DNA of 44,498 nt from Desulfosarcina sp. (lineage in GTDB: Bacteria > Desulfobacterota > Desulfobacteria > Desulfobacterales > Desulfosarcinaceae): the NCBI GenBank assembly GCA_014237405.1, contig JABZFO010000155.1, forward strand, positions 1-44,498, in the 5' to 3' direction. The notes under the pieces were generated by a model. The model did no database searches and was not told the origin of the DNA. It saw nothing but the letters and a program-made list of their open reading frames with translations. The position numbers and the translations under genes are program-made. Within the stretch, counting starts at the first letter, position 1; every line of letters begins with the position of its first letter. This document shows, piece by piece, positions 14,680 to 22,101 of the stretch.

Positions 14680-15864
14680 ATGGCCGTAACCAAACTCAAA
14701 GACGGCCGGATCGTGGTCGCCTACCGCAAGGGAACGATCCCCGAGGACCCGGGCCGCACCCGCGAATATTTTAATCGGGGCCCGGCCGGCGAGAAAGCAG
14801 CCGAGAAACGCAATCGTGAGCTGGGCTTCGGCAAACGCAAGCCGGTAGTTAAAAAGACGCCCCCCACCTTCGGCGACATCGCCGGGGATTACCAGCAGGA
14901 TAGATTTTCCCGCAACACCGCTTCCACCAAAGACGGCCGCTATTACAAACTGAAAAGTATTATCCTGCCGGAACTGGGCCACCTGCCGGTGGACCGCCTC
15001 ACCCACCGGCGCCTGGATCTGTATGTGAACAAGCGCCTTAAAACACAGGTCACCGCATGGAAGGGTCCGGAAAAACGCCGGGTGAAAAAAAAGCTCCTCG
15101 ATGCCGACGGCAAACCCCGTTTTATCAAGGCCACCACCGTCCACCGGGAACTTTCCGACATCATGGCAATCATGGCCTGGGCCGTGGAGAATCGTAAAAT
15201 AGCCTTCAACCCCGTCGCCGGCTATAAAAAACCCAGGCGCGACGATGCCAGCATCCGGCCGCCGTCCCAATCAGAAACACGGGCGTTGCTGGCCCACGCC
15301 CCGGACCACCTGGTCCGGGCCATCACTCTCGCCTGGTACACCGGAGTCCGGCCCGGTGCCGTGGAGCTGTTGAGCCTCAGATGGTCAGACGTGGACATGG
15401 AGCGCCGCAGCATGCTGGTCATTGGAGCCAGAAAGGGCGGCCCTGTACGCCGTGTGGTGCCACTGGAGGATGCGTTTATAGCCACCTTGAAGAAATGGTA
15501 TAAGACTGATGGAGAGAACGACAACCGCCACATGATCACATACAATGGAAAGCCGATCCTCCGCATCAAGACCGCCTGGAAGAATACCAAGGCCGCCGCC
15601 GGCATCACCCGCCGACTGCGGCCCTACGATCTAAGGCATGCCTTCGTTACGTACCTGCTGGAAGACGGCGCAGACCTGAAAAGCGTCTCGACCATGGCCG
15701 GCCATAGCCGAACAGACACAACTACCCGAATTTACCAGCACATAAACATGGATCTGATGCGCACCAGCATCGCAAAAATGCCCCCTGTTGGACCAACTGG
15801 TACAACCGAGTTGTACCAGAAAAAAGCCCCCGTAAACCCTGACCAGCAGGATGATGACAAATAG
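14680..15864 (+). CDS. int: Tyrosine-type site-specific integrase
   Basis: 394 residues, a usual length for phage-type tyrosine recombinases. An N-terminal Arm-binding-like beta domain (KLKDGRIVVAYRKG) is followed by a core-binding helical domain (about 65-190). The catalytic domain has Arg in WYTGVRPGAVELLSLRWSDV (about residues 219-238), the HxxR-type LRHAF stretch, the GH of MAGHSRTDTT, and the nucleophile Tyr in TRIYQH near the end. The gene stops only six bases before the tRNA-Pro 3' fragment, the classic integrase-attachment-site layout. It would catalyse integration into, and excision from, the tRNA-Pro(CGG) gene. Confidence 0.95.
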   Translation: MAVTKLKDGRIVVAYRKGTIPEDPGRTREYFNRGPAGEKAAEKRNRELGFGKRKPVVKKTPPTFGDIAGDYQQDRFSRNTASTKDGRYYKLKSIILPELGHLPVDRLTHRRLDLYVNKRLKTQVTAWKGPEKRRVKKKLLDADGKPRFIKATTVHRELSDIMAIMAWAVENRKIAFNPVAGYKKPRRDDASIRPPSQSETRALLAHAPDHLVRAITLAWYTGVRPGAVELLSLRWSDVDMERRSMLVIGARKGGPVRRVVPLEDAFIATLKKWYKTDGENDNRHMITYNGKPILRIKTAWKNTKAAAGITRRLRPYDLRHAFVTYLLEDGADLKSVSTMAGHSRTDTTTRIYQHINMDLMRTSIAKMPPVGPTGTTELYQKKAPVNPDQQDDDK

Positions 15865-15870
15865 GCCGCC

Positions 15871-15917
15871 CGTTCGGGACGCTGGGGTCGCAGGTTCAAA
15901 TCCTGCTGTCCCGACCA
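15871..15917 (+). other. Attachment site (att): 3' fragment of tRNA-Pro(CGG)
   Basis: The sequence from the anticodon loop TTCGGGA through the T arm (GCAGG-TTCAAAT-CCTGC) to the acceptor strand TGTCCCG, discriminator A and CCA matches the 3' part of a bacterial tRNA-Pro with anticodon CGG. The 5' half is absent: integrase coding sequence occupies its place. This is the displaced 3' end left when an element integrates into a tRNA gene, so it marks the right border of the mobile element. The reconstituted tRNA-Pro and left border should lie beyond position 1. Confidence 0.85.
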
Positions 15918-15978
15918 AATCGGTTCAAAGGGGTTACGGTTGCCAATCGTGCCCTTTTTTCATTTTTAGGAGGACCAC

Positions 15979-16872
15979 ATGACGAACCAACGTATCGGAT
16001 GGATCGGGACTGGCGTAATGGGCGCATCCATGTGCGGGCACCTGCTGGATGCCGGACACCGGTTGACCGTGTTTAACCGGACCCATGACAAAGCCCTCGC
16101 GCTTCTGGAAAAAGGGGCAGCCTGGGCCGACACGCCCAAAGCCGTGGCACAAAACAGCGACATTGTTTTCACCATGGTGGGTTTTCCGGATGATGTCCGG
16201 GAGGTGATTTTTGGCGATGAAGGGGTGCTGGCGGGAACCAAAACCGGTGACACGGTGGTGGACATGACCACATCCAGTCCGGACCTGACCAGAACCATTC
16301 ACCGTGAATGCGCGACAAAGGGGGTAAAGGCGCTGGATGCCCCGGTCTCCGGCGGCGACGTGGGTGCCCGGGAAGCCACCCTGGCGATCATGGTGGGCGG
16401 TGACCAGCCGGTGTTCGATGCAGCGAAACCGCTGTTCGAAATCCTGGGGAAAACCATCGCCTTGATGGGCGGTGCCGGTTCCGGCCAGCACACCAAAATG
16501 ACCAACCAGATCCTGATCGCCGGCACCATGATCGGCGTGGTGGAATCCCTTCTATACGCACAGCGGGCCGGTATGAATGCCCACCAGGTCATCGATGTGA
16601 TCGGCAAGGGGGCGGCCAGCTCATGGTCCATCAATACCCTGGGGCGCAGAATTGCCGATGGTGACTTCAACCCCGGTTTTTACATCAAGCACTTTGTCAA
16701 GGATATGGGCATCGCCCTGGAAGAGGCCCGGCGTATGCGCCTGTCGCTGCCCGGACTGGCCCTGGTCCACCAGTTTTACGTGGCGGCCATGGCCATGGGA
16801 TGGGAAAACCTGGGCACCCAGGGATTATACCAGGTGCTGGCGGCCATGAATCGTCAGGCAGCCGATCGATAG
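15979..16872 (+). CDS. Beta-hydroxyacid dehydrogenase (3-hydroxyisobutyrate dehydrogenase family)
   Basis: 297 residues, standard for the family. The N-terminal dinucleotide-binding motif is IGWIGTGVMGASMCGHLL. The substrate-binding signature DAPVSGGDVGAREATLAIMV follows near residue 117, and the catalytic Lys lies in the GSGQHTKMTNQI segment near residue 173. Members reduce or oxidise short beta-hydroxyacids (3-hydroxyisobutyrate, tartronate semialdehyde, glyoxylate or succinic semialdehyde) with NAD(P). The substrate cannot be fixed here. AGGAGG precedes the start. This is the first gene of the host chromosome to the right of the element border. Confidence 0.9.
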   Translation: MTNQRIGWIGTGVMGASMCGHLLDAGHRLTVFNRTHDKALALLEKGAAWADTPKAVAQNSDIVFTMVGFPDDVREVIFGDEGVLAGTKTGDTVVDMTTSSPDLTRTIHRECATKGVKALDAPVSGGDVGAREATLAIMVGGDQPVFDAAKPLFEILGKTIALMGGAGSGQHTKMTNQILIAGTMIGVVESLLYAQRAGMNAHQVIDVIGKGAASSWSINTLGRRIADGDFNPGFYIKHFVKDMGIALEEARRMRLSLPGLALVHQFYVAAMAMGWENLGTQGLYQVLAAMNRQAADR

Positions 16873-16953
16873 GTTGGCGCTGTGATATTCCAGGTTAGGA
16901 TCGTGACCTTTAAAGTGGCCCTATTATTTTCGTTCACAGGTTTTAGTGAATGT

Positions 16954-17460
16954 TCATTCGTGGATGACCCGGTATCGGACGCAAAGGGTGTTTTCGTCCA
17001 GCTGCCAGAATTTTTTCAGGCCCAGCTTCAGGTCCACGGCATCTGAAAAGATGGACAGCCCGGAACCGAAGGCATAGGGTGAGATGGTCAGGATCAGCTC
17101 GTCGATCAGCCCTTTTGCGGCAAAAAGCTGGTTGATCTTCGCCCCGCCCACCACTACGGCCTTTTCGTAGCCTTGCGATGCCAGATCGGTGATAATCTGC
17201 TCGGGCGGCGCCTGGGTAAACACCAGATCGTCCCGGTCGGATCGTCGATTCGGGTTGCGGGTCATGACGATGGTTTTACGGCCGGGCAGCACCCGCCCGA
17301 TAGTATCGAAAGTCGTTGACCCCATGATCATCACACCGGCTTTTTGGGTAATTTCGACGTACAGCTGTTTGTCGGCCTTGCCGGTCCAGTCGGGATAGTG
17401 ATCCGAGGCTCTGGCGATTTTTCCGTCTATGGTAATGGCAACCATTAAACTGACATGCAT
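16954..17460 (-). CDS. Dihydrofolate reductase-like (RibD C-terminal family) reductase
   Basis: 168 residues with the RibD_C/DHFR fold signature. It opens with MHVSLMVAITIDGKIA, has the GSTTFDTIGRVLPGRKTIVMTRN segment for NADPH binding in the middle, and VVGGAKINQLFAAKGLIDEL near residue 110. Such single-domain proteins reduce pteridine- or pyrimidine-like substrates and are often stand-alone with unknown substrate. It is probably cytoplasmic and convergent with the dehydrogenase gene. No sign of a riboflavin operon nearby. Confidence 0.85.
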   Translation of the reverse strand: MHVSLMVAITIDGKIARASDHYPDWTGKADKQLYVEITQKAGVMIMGSTTFDTIGRVLPGRKTIVMTRNPNRRSDRDDLVFTQAPPEQIITDLASQGYEKAVVVGGAKINQLFAAKGLIDELILTISPYAFGSGLSIFSDAVDLKLGLKKFWQLDENTLCVRYRVIHE

Positions 17461-17693
17461 GGCGGCATTATCCCCGGTTTTAAATAATTGGTGGGATGCG
17501 GAAATACTGGACGCCTCATATCATAAAAGCACGCCACATAAAATAAAAAGGATGATCTCCGCACCAGCATTAATTGGCCTTGCTGAAATGGATTGGATCC
17601 GATTCTGCCATCAAGTTTCCGTACCCAGGGCCGATTAAGAAGGGTGACGGATTGCTTCCCTCGTCGCCTTCTAGTAATAAAGCAATTTGATTC

Positions 17694-17722
17694 TGGTCAA
17701 AATCAACCTAAATCGGTATAAT
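17694..17722 (+). promoter_or_regulatory. Sigma-70-type promoter for the HDOD gene
   Basis: TGGTCA at 17694-17699 and a perfect TATAAT at 17717-17722 are separated by 17 bases, and the gene starts 57 bases downstream. Apart from this, the 319-base gap 17461-17779 shows no gene. Confidence 0.6.
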
Positions 17723-17779
17723 ACAACATCGATCAACTGATTTGATAGAACTCCTGATGTGTCCGAGAAAGGTGTTCCC

Positions 17780-18865
17780 ATGAAAGTTGAATGCGAAAAA
17801 TGCGGCAAATCCTTCGATCTTCCCGATGACCGCCTTCCCACCGGGAAAAAGGTCTCCTTCCCCTGCCCCGGCTGCAAATTTAAAATCACGCTGGACCTGA
17901 GAGAGAAACCGAAACCAGCGACGGAACAGCTGGATGCGACGCCCGATGAATCAAAAGAGAAAGTGGTTTATACACCCATTGCCGAAAAATCTTCCGGGGA
18001 ACTGGGCGGCACCGATCTGAAACGTAAAATCCTGAACAGCATCAAAGATCTGCCGCCAATGCCAAAAATTATCTACAAAGCGCGGGAGGTCATGGCCAAC
18101 CCCATGTCCGGGTTCAAAGAGATCGCCGAGGTAATCGAAACGGATCAGGCCATTGCCGCCAAGGTCCTTCAGGTGGCCAACTCGGCCTATTACGGACTGT
18201 CCGGCATGGTCTCATCCATTCACCAGGCTACCGTCGTTCTCGGCCACAAAACACTGGAGCAGCTCATTACCATGGTTTCAGCCACCAGCCTGCTGGGAAG
18301 TCGCCTCAAGGGATACCGTATGGGGTCCGGGACCCTGTGGCAACATTCATTGGCCGTGGCCCTGTGTTCGCGATTGATCGCCAAAGACCGGGCGCCGGCG
18401 CTGGAAAATGACGCCTTTTCCGCCGGGCTGATCCACGACGCCGGAAAACTGGCGTTGGATCGCTATCTTTTAAAACGCAAGGTCCAGGTGGACCAGGCAC
18501 TAAAAAACGGTGTCACTTTTCTGGAGGTGGAAAAGCTGGTGCTCGGCTTCGACCACACGGAGCTGGCCTCGGACCTGTGCACCAAATGGAAACTTCCGGA
18601 GAACCACGTGAACGCCATGCGATTTCACCACGATCCCGGTGTTTCTAACGGCAATCAGCTGGCTTACATCGTCCATACCGCCAACCACATTGCCCAGCAA
18701 AGCGGCATCGGCAGCAGTATGGATGCGGCCCTGTACGAACTTGATCCAGGGGCACTGGCGTATCTCTCTTTGGATGAAGAAGACCTGACCAGCTATAACG
18801 AAGCGACGATTGAAGCCGTGAATCAGATTACCCAAAGCATAGGGTACGGGACACGGAAAAAATAA
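17780..18865 (+). CDS. HDOD-domain protein with N-terminal MJ0042-type zinc ribbon
   Basis: 361 residues from the start MKVECEKCGKSF; AAAGGTG lies upstream, while the earlier in-frame GTG lacks a site. Four cysteines as two CxxC pairs (C-x2-C near residues 4-7, C-x2-C near 29-32) make a zinc ribbon of the MJ0042/zinc_ribbon_5 type. After a charged linker comes an HDOD domain (about 80-290) with LPPMPKIIYKAREVM, ANSAYYGL and LIHDAGKLALD. HDOD proteins act in bacterial signalling, often with second messengers or motility. The zinc-ribbon plus HDOD arrangement is frequent in deltaproteobacteria. The target is unknown. Confidence 0.88.
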   Translation: MKVECEKCGKSFDLPDDRLPTGKKVSFPCPGCKFKITLDLREKPKPATEQLDATPDESKEKVVYTPIAEKSSGELGGTDLKRKILNSIKDLPPMPKIIYKAREVMANPMSGFKEIAEVIETDQAIAAKVLQVANSAYYGLSGMVSSIHQATVVLGHKTLEQLITMVSATSLLGSRLKGYRMGSGTLWQHSLAVALCSRLIAKDRAPALENDAFSAGLIHDAGKLALDRYLLKRKVQVDQALKNGVTFLEVEKLVLGFDHTELASDLCTKWKLPENHVNAMRFHHDPGVSNGNQLAYIVHTANHIAQQSGIGSSMDAALYELDPGALAYLSLDEEDLTSYNEATIEAVNQITQSIGYGTRKK

Positions 18866-18925
18866 ATTGATCTGAGATTGCGCCGGATTTTGGTTCGCCG
18901 GTTTTATATAAGATCAGGCAAGGCG

Positions 18926-18964
18926 CGTCGATGGTTTCATACTGGTTGTATGGGGCCATTGACG
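18926..18964. repeat. Structured intergenic hairpin (REP-like)
   Basis: CGTCGATGG (18926-18934) pairs with CCATTGACG (18956-18964) with one G-T pair. Inside it CATAC (18938-18942) pairs with GTATG (18948-18952). It sits in the 237-base gap after the HDOD gene and has no U-run, so it reads as a palindromic repeat rather than a terminator. I suspect it is dispersed in the genome but cannot test this. Confidence 0.55.
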
Positions 18965-19102
18965 CAACGTAAGTAGCCGGGCCAAAAGACAAGCAAGATG
19001 GGGGGATTGATTTTTTCCGCGAGCCTAAGCGGCTATAGCATTTTCACCATCAACCCATCGACCGAATTCAAATCGATTCAGGCTTAAAAAGGAGTTAACT
19101 GT

Positions 19103-19507
19103 ATGGCCGAGAATGGCAAGACGCTGACCACCGGTGAATTTTCACTAATGACGGGAATCGCCGTTTCCACCATCACCCGGATGCTGCGACAGGGTAAGAT
19201 CCGCGGTGAAAAACGTAATGGGAAATGGGCCATTAACGAAAGCGAGCTTCAAAGTAAGGTGGTCGTGACAAAAAAAGACCGTGGAAAATCATCGACCGGC
19301 CTTGGCCCCATCTTCGACACGCCGGCTACTGCGGGAAAGGCATATGATGTCAAAACGTTTGCCCAAATGACGTATCTGACCGAAAAAGGAGTTCGCCAGT
19401 GGCTCAAGACCGGCCGTCTTTCTGGCAAAACCAATGCCGGCGGCAAGGTTCTGGTGTACGCCTCCAACCTTGACCGTCCCGAACTCCGGCACCTGGTCAG
19501 AAAGTAG
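19103..19507 (+). CDS. Protein with two excisionase/MerR-like HTH domains
   Basis: 134 residues. GGAG lies eight bases before the ATG. The first reading head is LTTGEFSLMTGIAVSTITRM (about residues 8-27) followed by a wing RGEKRNGKWAINESEL. After a Lys-rich linker a second, related head appears: DVKTFAQMTYLTEKGVRQWL (about 82-101), with its own wing and strand. Tandem HTH_17 domains suggest binding to a repeated DNA site. It is chromosomal and monocistronic, away from the integrase, so a regulator is more likely than an excisionase. Function unknown. Confidence 0.7.
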   Translation: MAENGKTLTTGEFSLMTGIAVSTITRMLRQGKIRGEKRNGKWAINESELQSKVVVTKKDRGKSSTGLGPIFDTPATAGKAYDVKTFAQMTYLTEKGVRQWLKTGRLSGKTNAGGKVLVYASNLDRPELRHLVRK

Positions 19508-19567
19508 GAGGCTTTTGACAGCAGCCGGGTTGACGATGGATTTCGCAATCAAAACGAATCGGACGGG

Positions 19568-19834
19568 TCACGCGTCTGCGCGGTGTGACTGGATTTTCTC
19601 CTTGTTTTTTATCAGCTGTTTTTTAGCCTTGTCCACCACCAGATCGATGGCTTCATTCCATGCACCGCTCTCTTCCTTGGCATGAACATCAAAACCCTTG
19701 CCGCTTAGGTTGACATCCACGATTTTTCTTAGTTTTTCTTCCTGGAAAACCACATCAGCGGTTCCGGGATGGGGCATGATTTTTTCAAGACGTTCGAGCT
19801 TCCGATGCGGGCACCATTCTTGTTTTATAGTGTA
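19568..19834 (-). pseudogene. Headless HPF/RaiA-like ribosome-hibernation factor, in frame after the J-protein stop
   Basis: From the codon after the TGA of the J-domain gene an 88-codon frame runs to 19568. It covers the last three quarters of a short HPF/RaiA (sigma-54 modulation) protein: KLERLEKIMPHPGTADVVF, then VNLSGKGFDVHAKEESGAWN and EAIDLVVDKAKKQLIKNKEK. The first strand and helix (about 25 residues) are missing, and no ATG, GTG or TTG lies between the TGA and the methionine at 19777. An intact factor binds the 30S subunit and promotes dimerisation or idling. Either this is a remnant, or it is made as a 69-residue piece from 19777. Confidence 0.7.
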
Positions 19835-20656
19835 TCACCGGCCGAAAGCTGAGACAATAAAATCCTTTGCTTTTTCCAACAGCGGTTTTTTGAATTTCAC
19901 TTTCAGGTAGAGGTCGCCTGCCGTGCCGCCGTTCTTGCCCGCTGCTCCCATCTGGGAAAGGCGGATCTGCTGGCCTTCCTTCGTGCCGGCCGGGATGTTG
20001 ACCACCAGCTTCTTGGAACGTCGGTGGTGATGATAGGGATAGGGCCCGCCGGATCTAACAAATTCCGGAGTCAGATTTATGGTGTCGTATATATCTTCCC
20101 CCATTTGAGGCAGACTCAGCCCGGTGACCTTCTGGAAGAGATATTTGGCAAATCTGCCCACTCCAGGGGATGCACTGCCCGCCATGGCTCTTCCCCGACG
20201 CTTGCCGAATCCGCCACGGCCGAATCCACCACGATAGATGAATCCTTTGCCGTGAAGGCCACGCTGTCTGAACTCAAAGCGTTTGTACCCCGAACCATAA
20301 AAGTCGCTGAATATGGAATCCACACCCCGAAGGCCAAATGATCGCGCCATTTCTTCGAAGATCTGATGCACATCGGAGCCATTGAAGATATCCTGTTCTG
20401 TATACGTGTTTCGAAACTGACCATAGGCATTATCGCCGAAACGATGCTGCATGGCGTCGTACGTCCGCCGCTTTTCCGCATCGGACAGCACTGCATAGGC
20501 CTCGTTGATCAGCTTCATCATTTCGGAACTGGCCGGATTTTTTTCGTTGCGGTCCGGATGATATTTAAATGCCAGTTCCCGGTAGGCCTCCTTAATTTTT
20601 TTTGCATCCGCATTGCGATCCACACCCAGTATCTGATAGTAATCCTGCTGTGCCAT
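19835..20656 (-). CDS. J-domain protein (DnaJ/CbpA type B-like co-chaperone)
   Basis: 273 residues. The N-terminal J domain (1-70) has the diagnostic HPD tripeptide in [13 protein letters not shown] Gly/Arg/Phe-rich region follows (about 130-165). A shortened C-terminal substrate-binding domain carries [20 protein letters not shown] and [10 protein letters not shown]. There is no Cys-rich zinc domain, so it is not a classical DnaJ. It should stimulate DnaK ATP hydrolysis and deliver clients. The overall length is shorter than CbpA, with a reduced C-terminal half. The stop TGA is followed in the same frame by an HPF-like tail. Confidence 0.88.
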   Translation of the reverse strand: MAQQDYYQILGVDRNADAKKIKEAYRELAFKYHPDRNEKNPASSEMMKLINEAYAVLSDAEKRRTYDAMQHRFGDNAYGQFRNTYTEQDIFNGSDVHQIFEEMARSFGLRGVDSIFSDFYGSGYKRFEFRQRGLHGKGFIYRGGFGRGGFGKRRGRAMAGSASPGVGRFAKYLFQKVTGLSLPQMGEDIYDTINLTPEFVRSGGPYPYHHHRRSKKLVVNIPAGTKEGQQIRLSQMGAAGKNGGTAGDLYLKVKFKKPLLEKAKDFIVSAFGR

Positions 20657-20947
20657 GCTCCCCTGTTTTCCTTTTTTTAATTAATTTTTTTCCGCGGCCC
20701 TTAACCCCCCCGAGATGCTTAGTAGGTAATATAGTCATGAATCGGCCGTTGGCGATGCCCGAAATCAGCCAGCCCGAAAAAATGACCCGGCCTATGCCCG
20801 CTCAATTTGCCGGCCGGTACACTCAAGCATTCAGGAAAAACGCCGACTATTGAATTATCAGGGACTATAGGGAAACATTGGTCTATTCTCCAATCCCTTA
20901 ATTTGCAATTCTTCAATTTCAGATTTGTCCGGGTTAGGAACTAGCAG

Positions 20948-21601
20948 ATGAAAACCAACTTTATCACGCTTCTGATCAGTTTGGCTGTATTTATGGCTAC
21001 GCTGTGTGCCCGCCAGACATTTTTTACCGGCTCCTCTGCGCATGGGCGCTATTATGTGGCAGCCATACTGATGATCAGCGGCATCCTCACGGCGATCGCC
21101 CTGTTCCGGTTGATCCGGCTTCATCGCAACCGGCCGATGTCCGCAGACAGTTCCGATCGGAAAATTTCCGGCCGGCCCCGCCAGCATTACCGAATACGGT
21201 TTGATAAATCGCCGTGGCCCATTTTCGTTGAGAAAACCGCTGACCACCAGCCGACCCCGGAGTTCACCTGCCAGGTCCTCGACATCTCGGAGACCGGCAT
21301 CAGTCTTGGCTGCACGGGCGTATACGCGCACGGACAAACGGTTCAGGGGGAAATAATCTTTGACAGCGGCCGGACGGCCCCGGTTAATGGCATGGTCGTT
21401 CGAGAAGAGGCTGACCGTACCTGTCTGCGCCTTCACTGCACCATCGACCCACCCCTGCTGCTGGCAGAGCAGCGTGAACAGATTATCATGGAAAAAGCCG
21501 ACGGCCCCCGGCCGGCGGTCAGCAAAACTGTGCTGGGCACGACGGCCGGGTCCCTTCCCAGTCACCACCCAAAAGGGATCTGTCGATTAAAACGGCCGTA
21601 A
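20948..21601 (+). CDS. Membrane-anchored PilZ-domain protein
   Basis: 217 residues. Two hydrophobic helices (about 5-19 and 36-55) precede a cytoplasmic PilZ domain. The c-di-GMP-binding signature is present: R-x3-R within RQHYRIRF near residue 78 and DISETGISL near residue 116. The binding half-sites look intact, so it probably senses cyclic di-GMP at the membrane. The C-terminal tail after about residue 175 has no recognised domain. It is monocistronic; no cognate flagellar or exopolysaccharide gene is adjacent. Confidence 0.8.
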   Translation: MKTNFITLLISLAVFMATLCARQTFFTGSSAHGRYYVAAILMISGILTAIALFRLIRLHRNRPMSADSSDRKISGRPRQHYRIRFDKSPWPIFVEKTADHQPTPEFTCQVLDISETGISLGCTGVYAHGQTVQGEIIFDSGRTAPVNGMVVREEADRTCLRLHCTIDPPLLLAEQREQIIMEKADGPRPAVSKTVLGTTAGSLPSHHPKGICRLKRP

Positions 21602-21721
21602 TTTATCATCCCATTAGGGCCTCTGAAAAAATTAATTGCTTTTAATTAAACCTCTGGGTATGCCCGAGCGACCCTGAAAGGTTTTACCGTTCCGGCGAGA
21701 ATAAAAATATTCAATAGCGGC

Positions 21722-21870
21722 AGCTTAAAGCTTTTTTTTAACATCGAACATCGAACGTTGAACATCGAATGATGAAATCGCTTCGCTCCGCCAGTTTATA
21801 AAAATAGGCAGAATACCTTATTCAAAATTCGACGTTGGACGTTCGATGTTCGACGTTCACAGCCTTTAAG
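21722..21870. repeat. Large imperfect inverted repeat with internal ATCGAAC reiteration
   Basis: The 31-base arm 21740-21770, itself built from repeats of ACATCGA/ACGTTGA-like heptamers, matches the reverse complement of 21827-21857 at 27 of 31 positions. Outside them AGCTTAAAGCT (about 21722-21733) and AGCCTTTAAGCT (about 21861-21872) continue the pairing. The 56-base loop is AT-rich and codes for nothing. It lies in the 500-base gene-free gap 21602-22101 and could form a cruciform or a long RNA hairpin. Confidence 0.75.
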
Positions 21871-22033
21871 CTTTACGGCCACGTCCTTGATAGCGGATTG
21901 TAATCTGCATGAATAGCGAGCTATTTCGAGGCCAATTTTATAAGGTCGGGTGAGAGTGAGGTATCAGCCAAAGATGGGCTGAAGCTGAGATGCAAAAATG
22001 TGAAGTTATTTTTAAGTGAGCCCTAAGCATGAA

Positions 22034-22061
22034 GGGGCTCGGATGATCCCATCCGAACCCC
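22034..22061 (-). terminator. Stem-loop terminator of the 3-hydroxyacyl-CoA dehydrogenase gene
   Basis: GGGGCTCGGATG (22034-22045) pairs with CATCCGAACCCC (22050-22061) around a four-base loop with one G-T pair, 40 bases beyond the stop codon at 22102. On the minus strand it is followed by TTCATGCTT, a weak U-rich tract. Confidence 0.65.
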
Positions 22062-22101
22062 TCCATTGACTTGAAAACACCTGCACGCAGATATCTTTTG
22101 G

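Noticed and set aside
15631-15918. 95-codon minus-strand ORF beginning MVGTAGFEPATPASRTGG
   Set aside because: This is the antisense translation of the tRNA-Pro fragment and the integrase 3' end; such GFEPATPASRT starts are a well-known artefact of tRNA genes.
19835-19837. TGA as selenocysteine codon in a J-domain/HPF fusion
   Set aside because: No convincing hairpin follows the TGA at SECIS distance, and neither family is a known selenoprotein.
20858-21568. 236-codon minus-strand ORF opposite the PilZ gene
   Set aside because: The plus-strand PilZ frame has the R-x3-R and DISETG motifs and membrane helices; the opposite frame has none.
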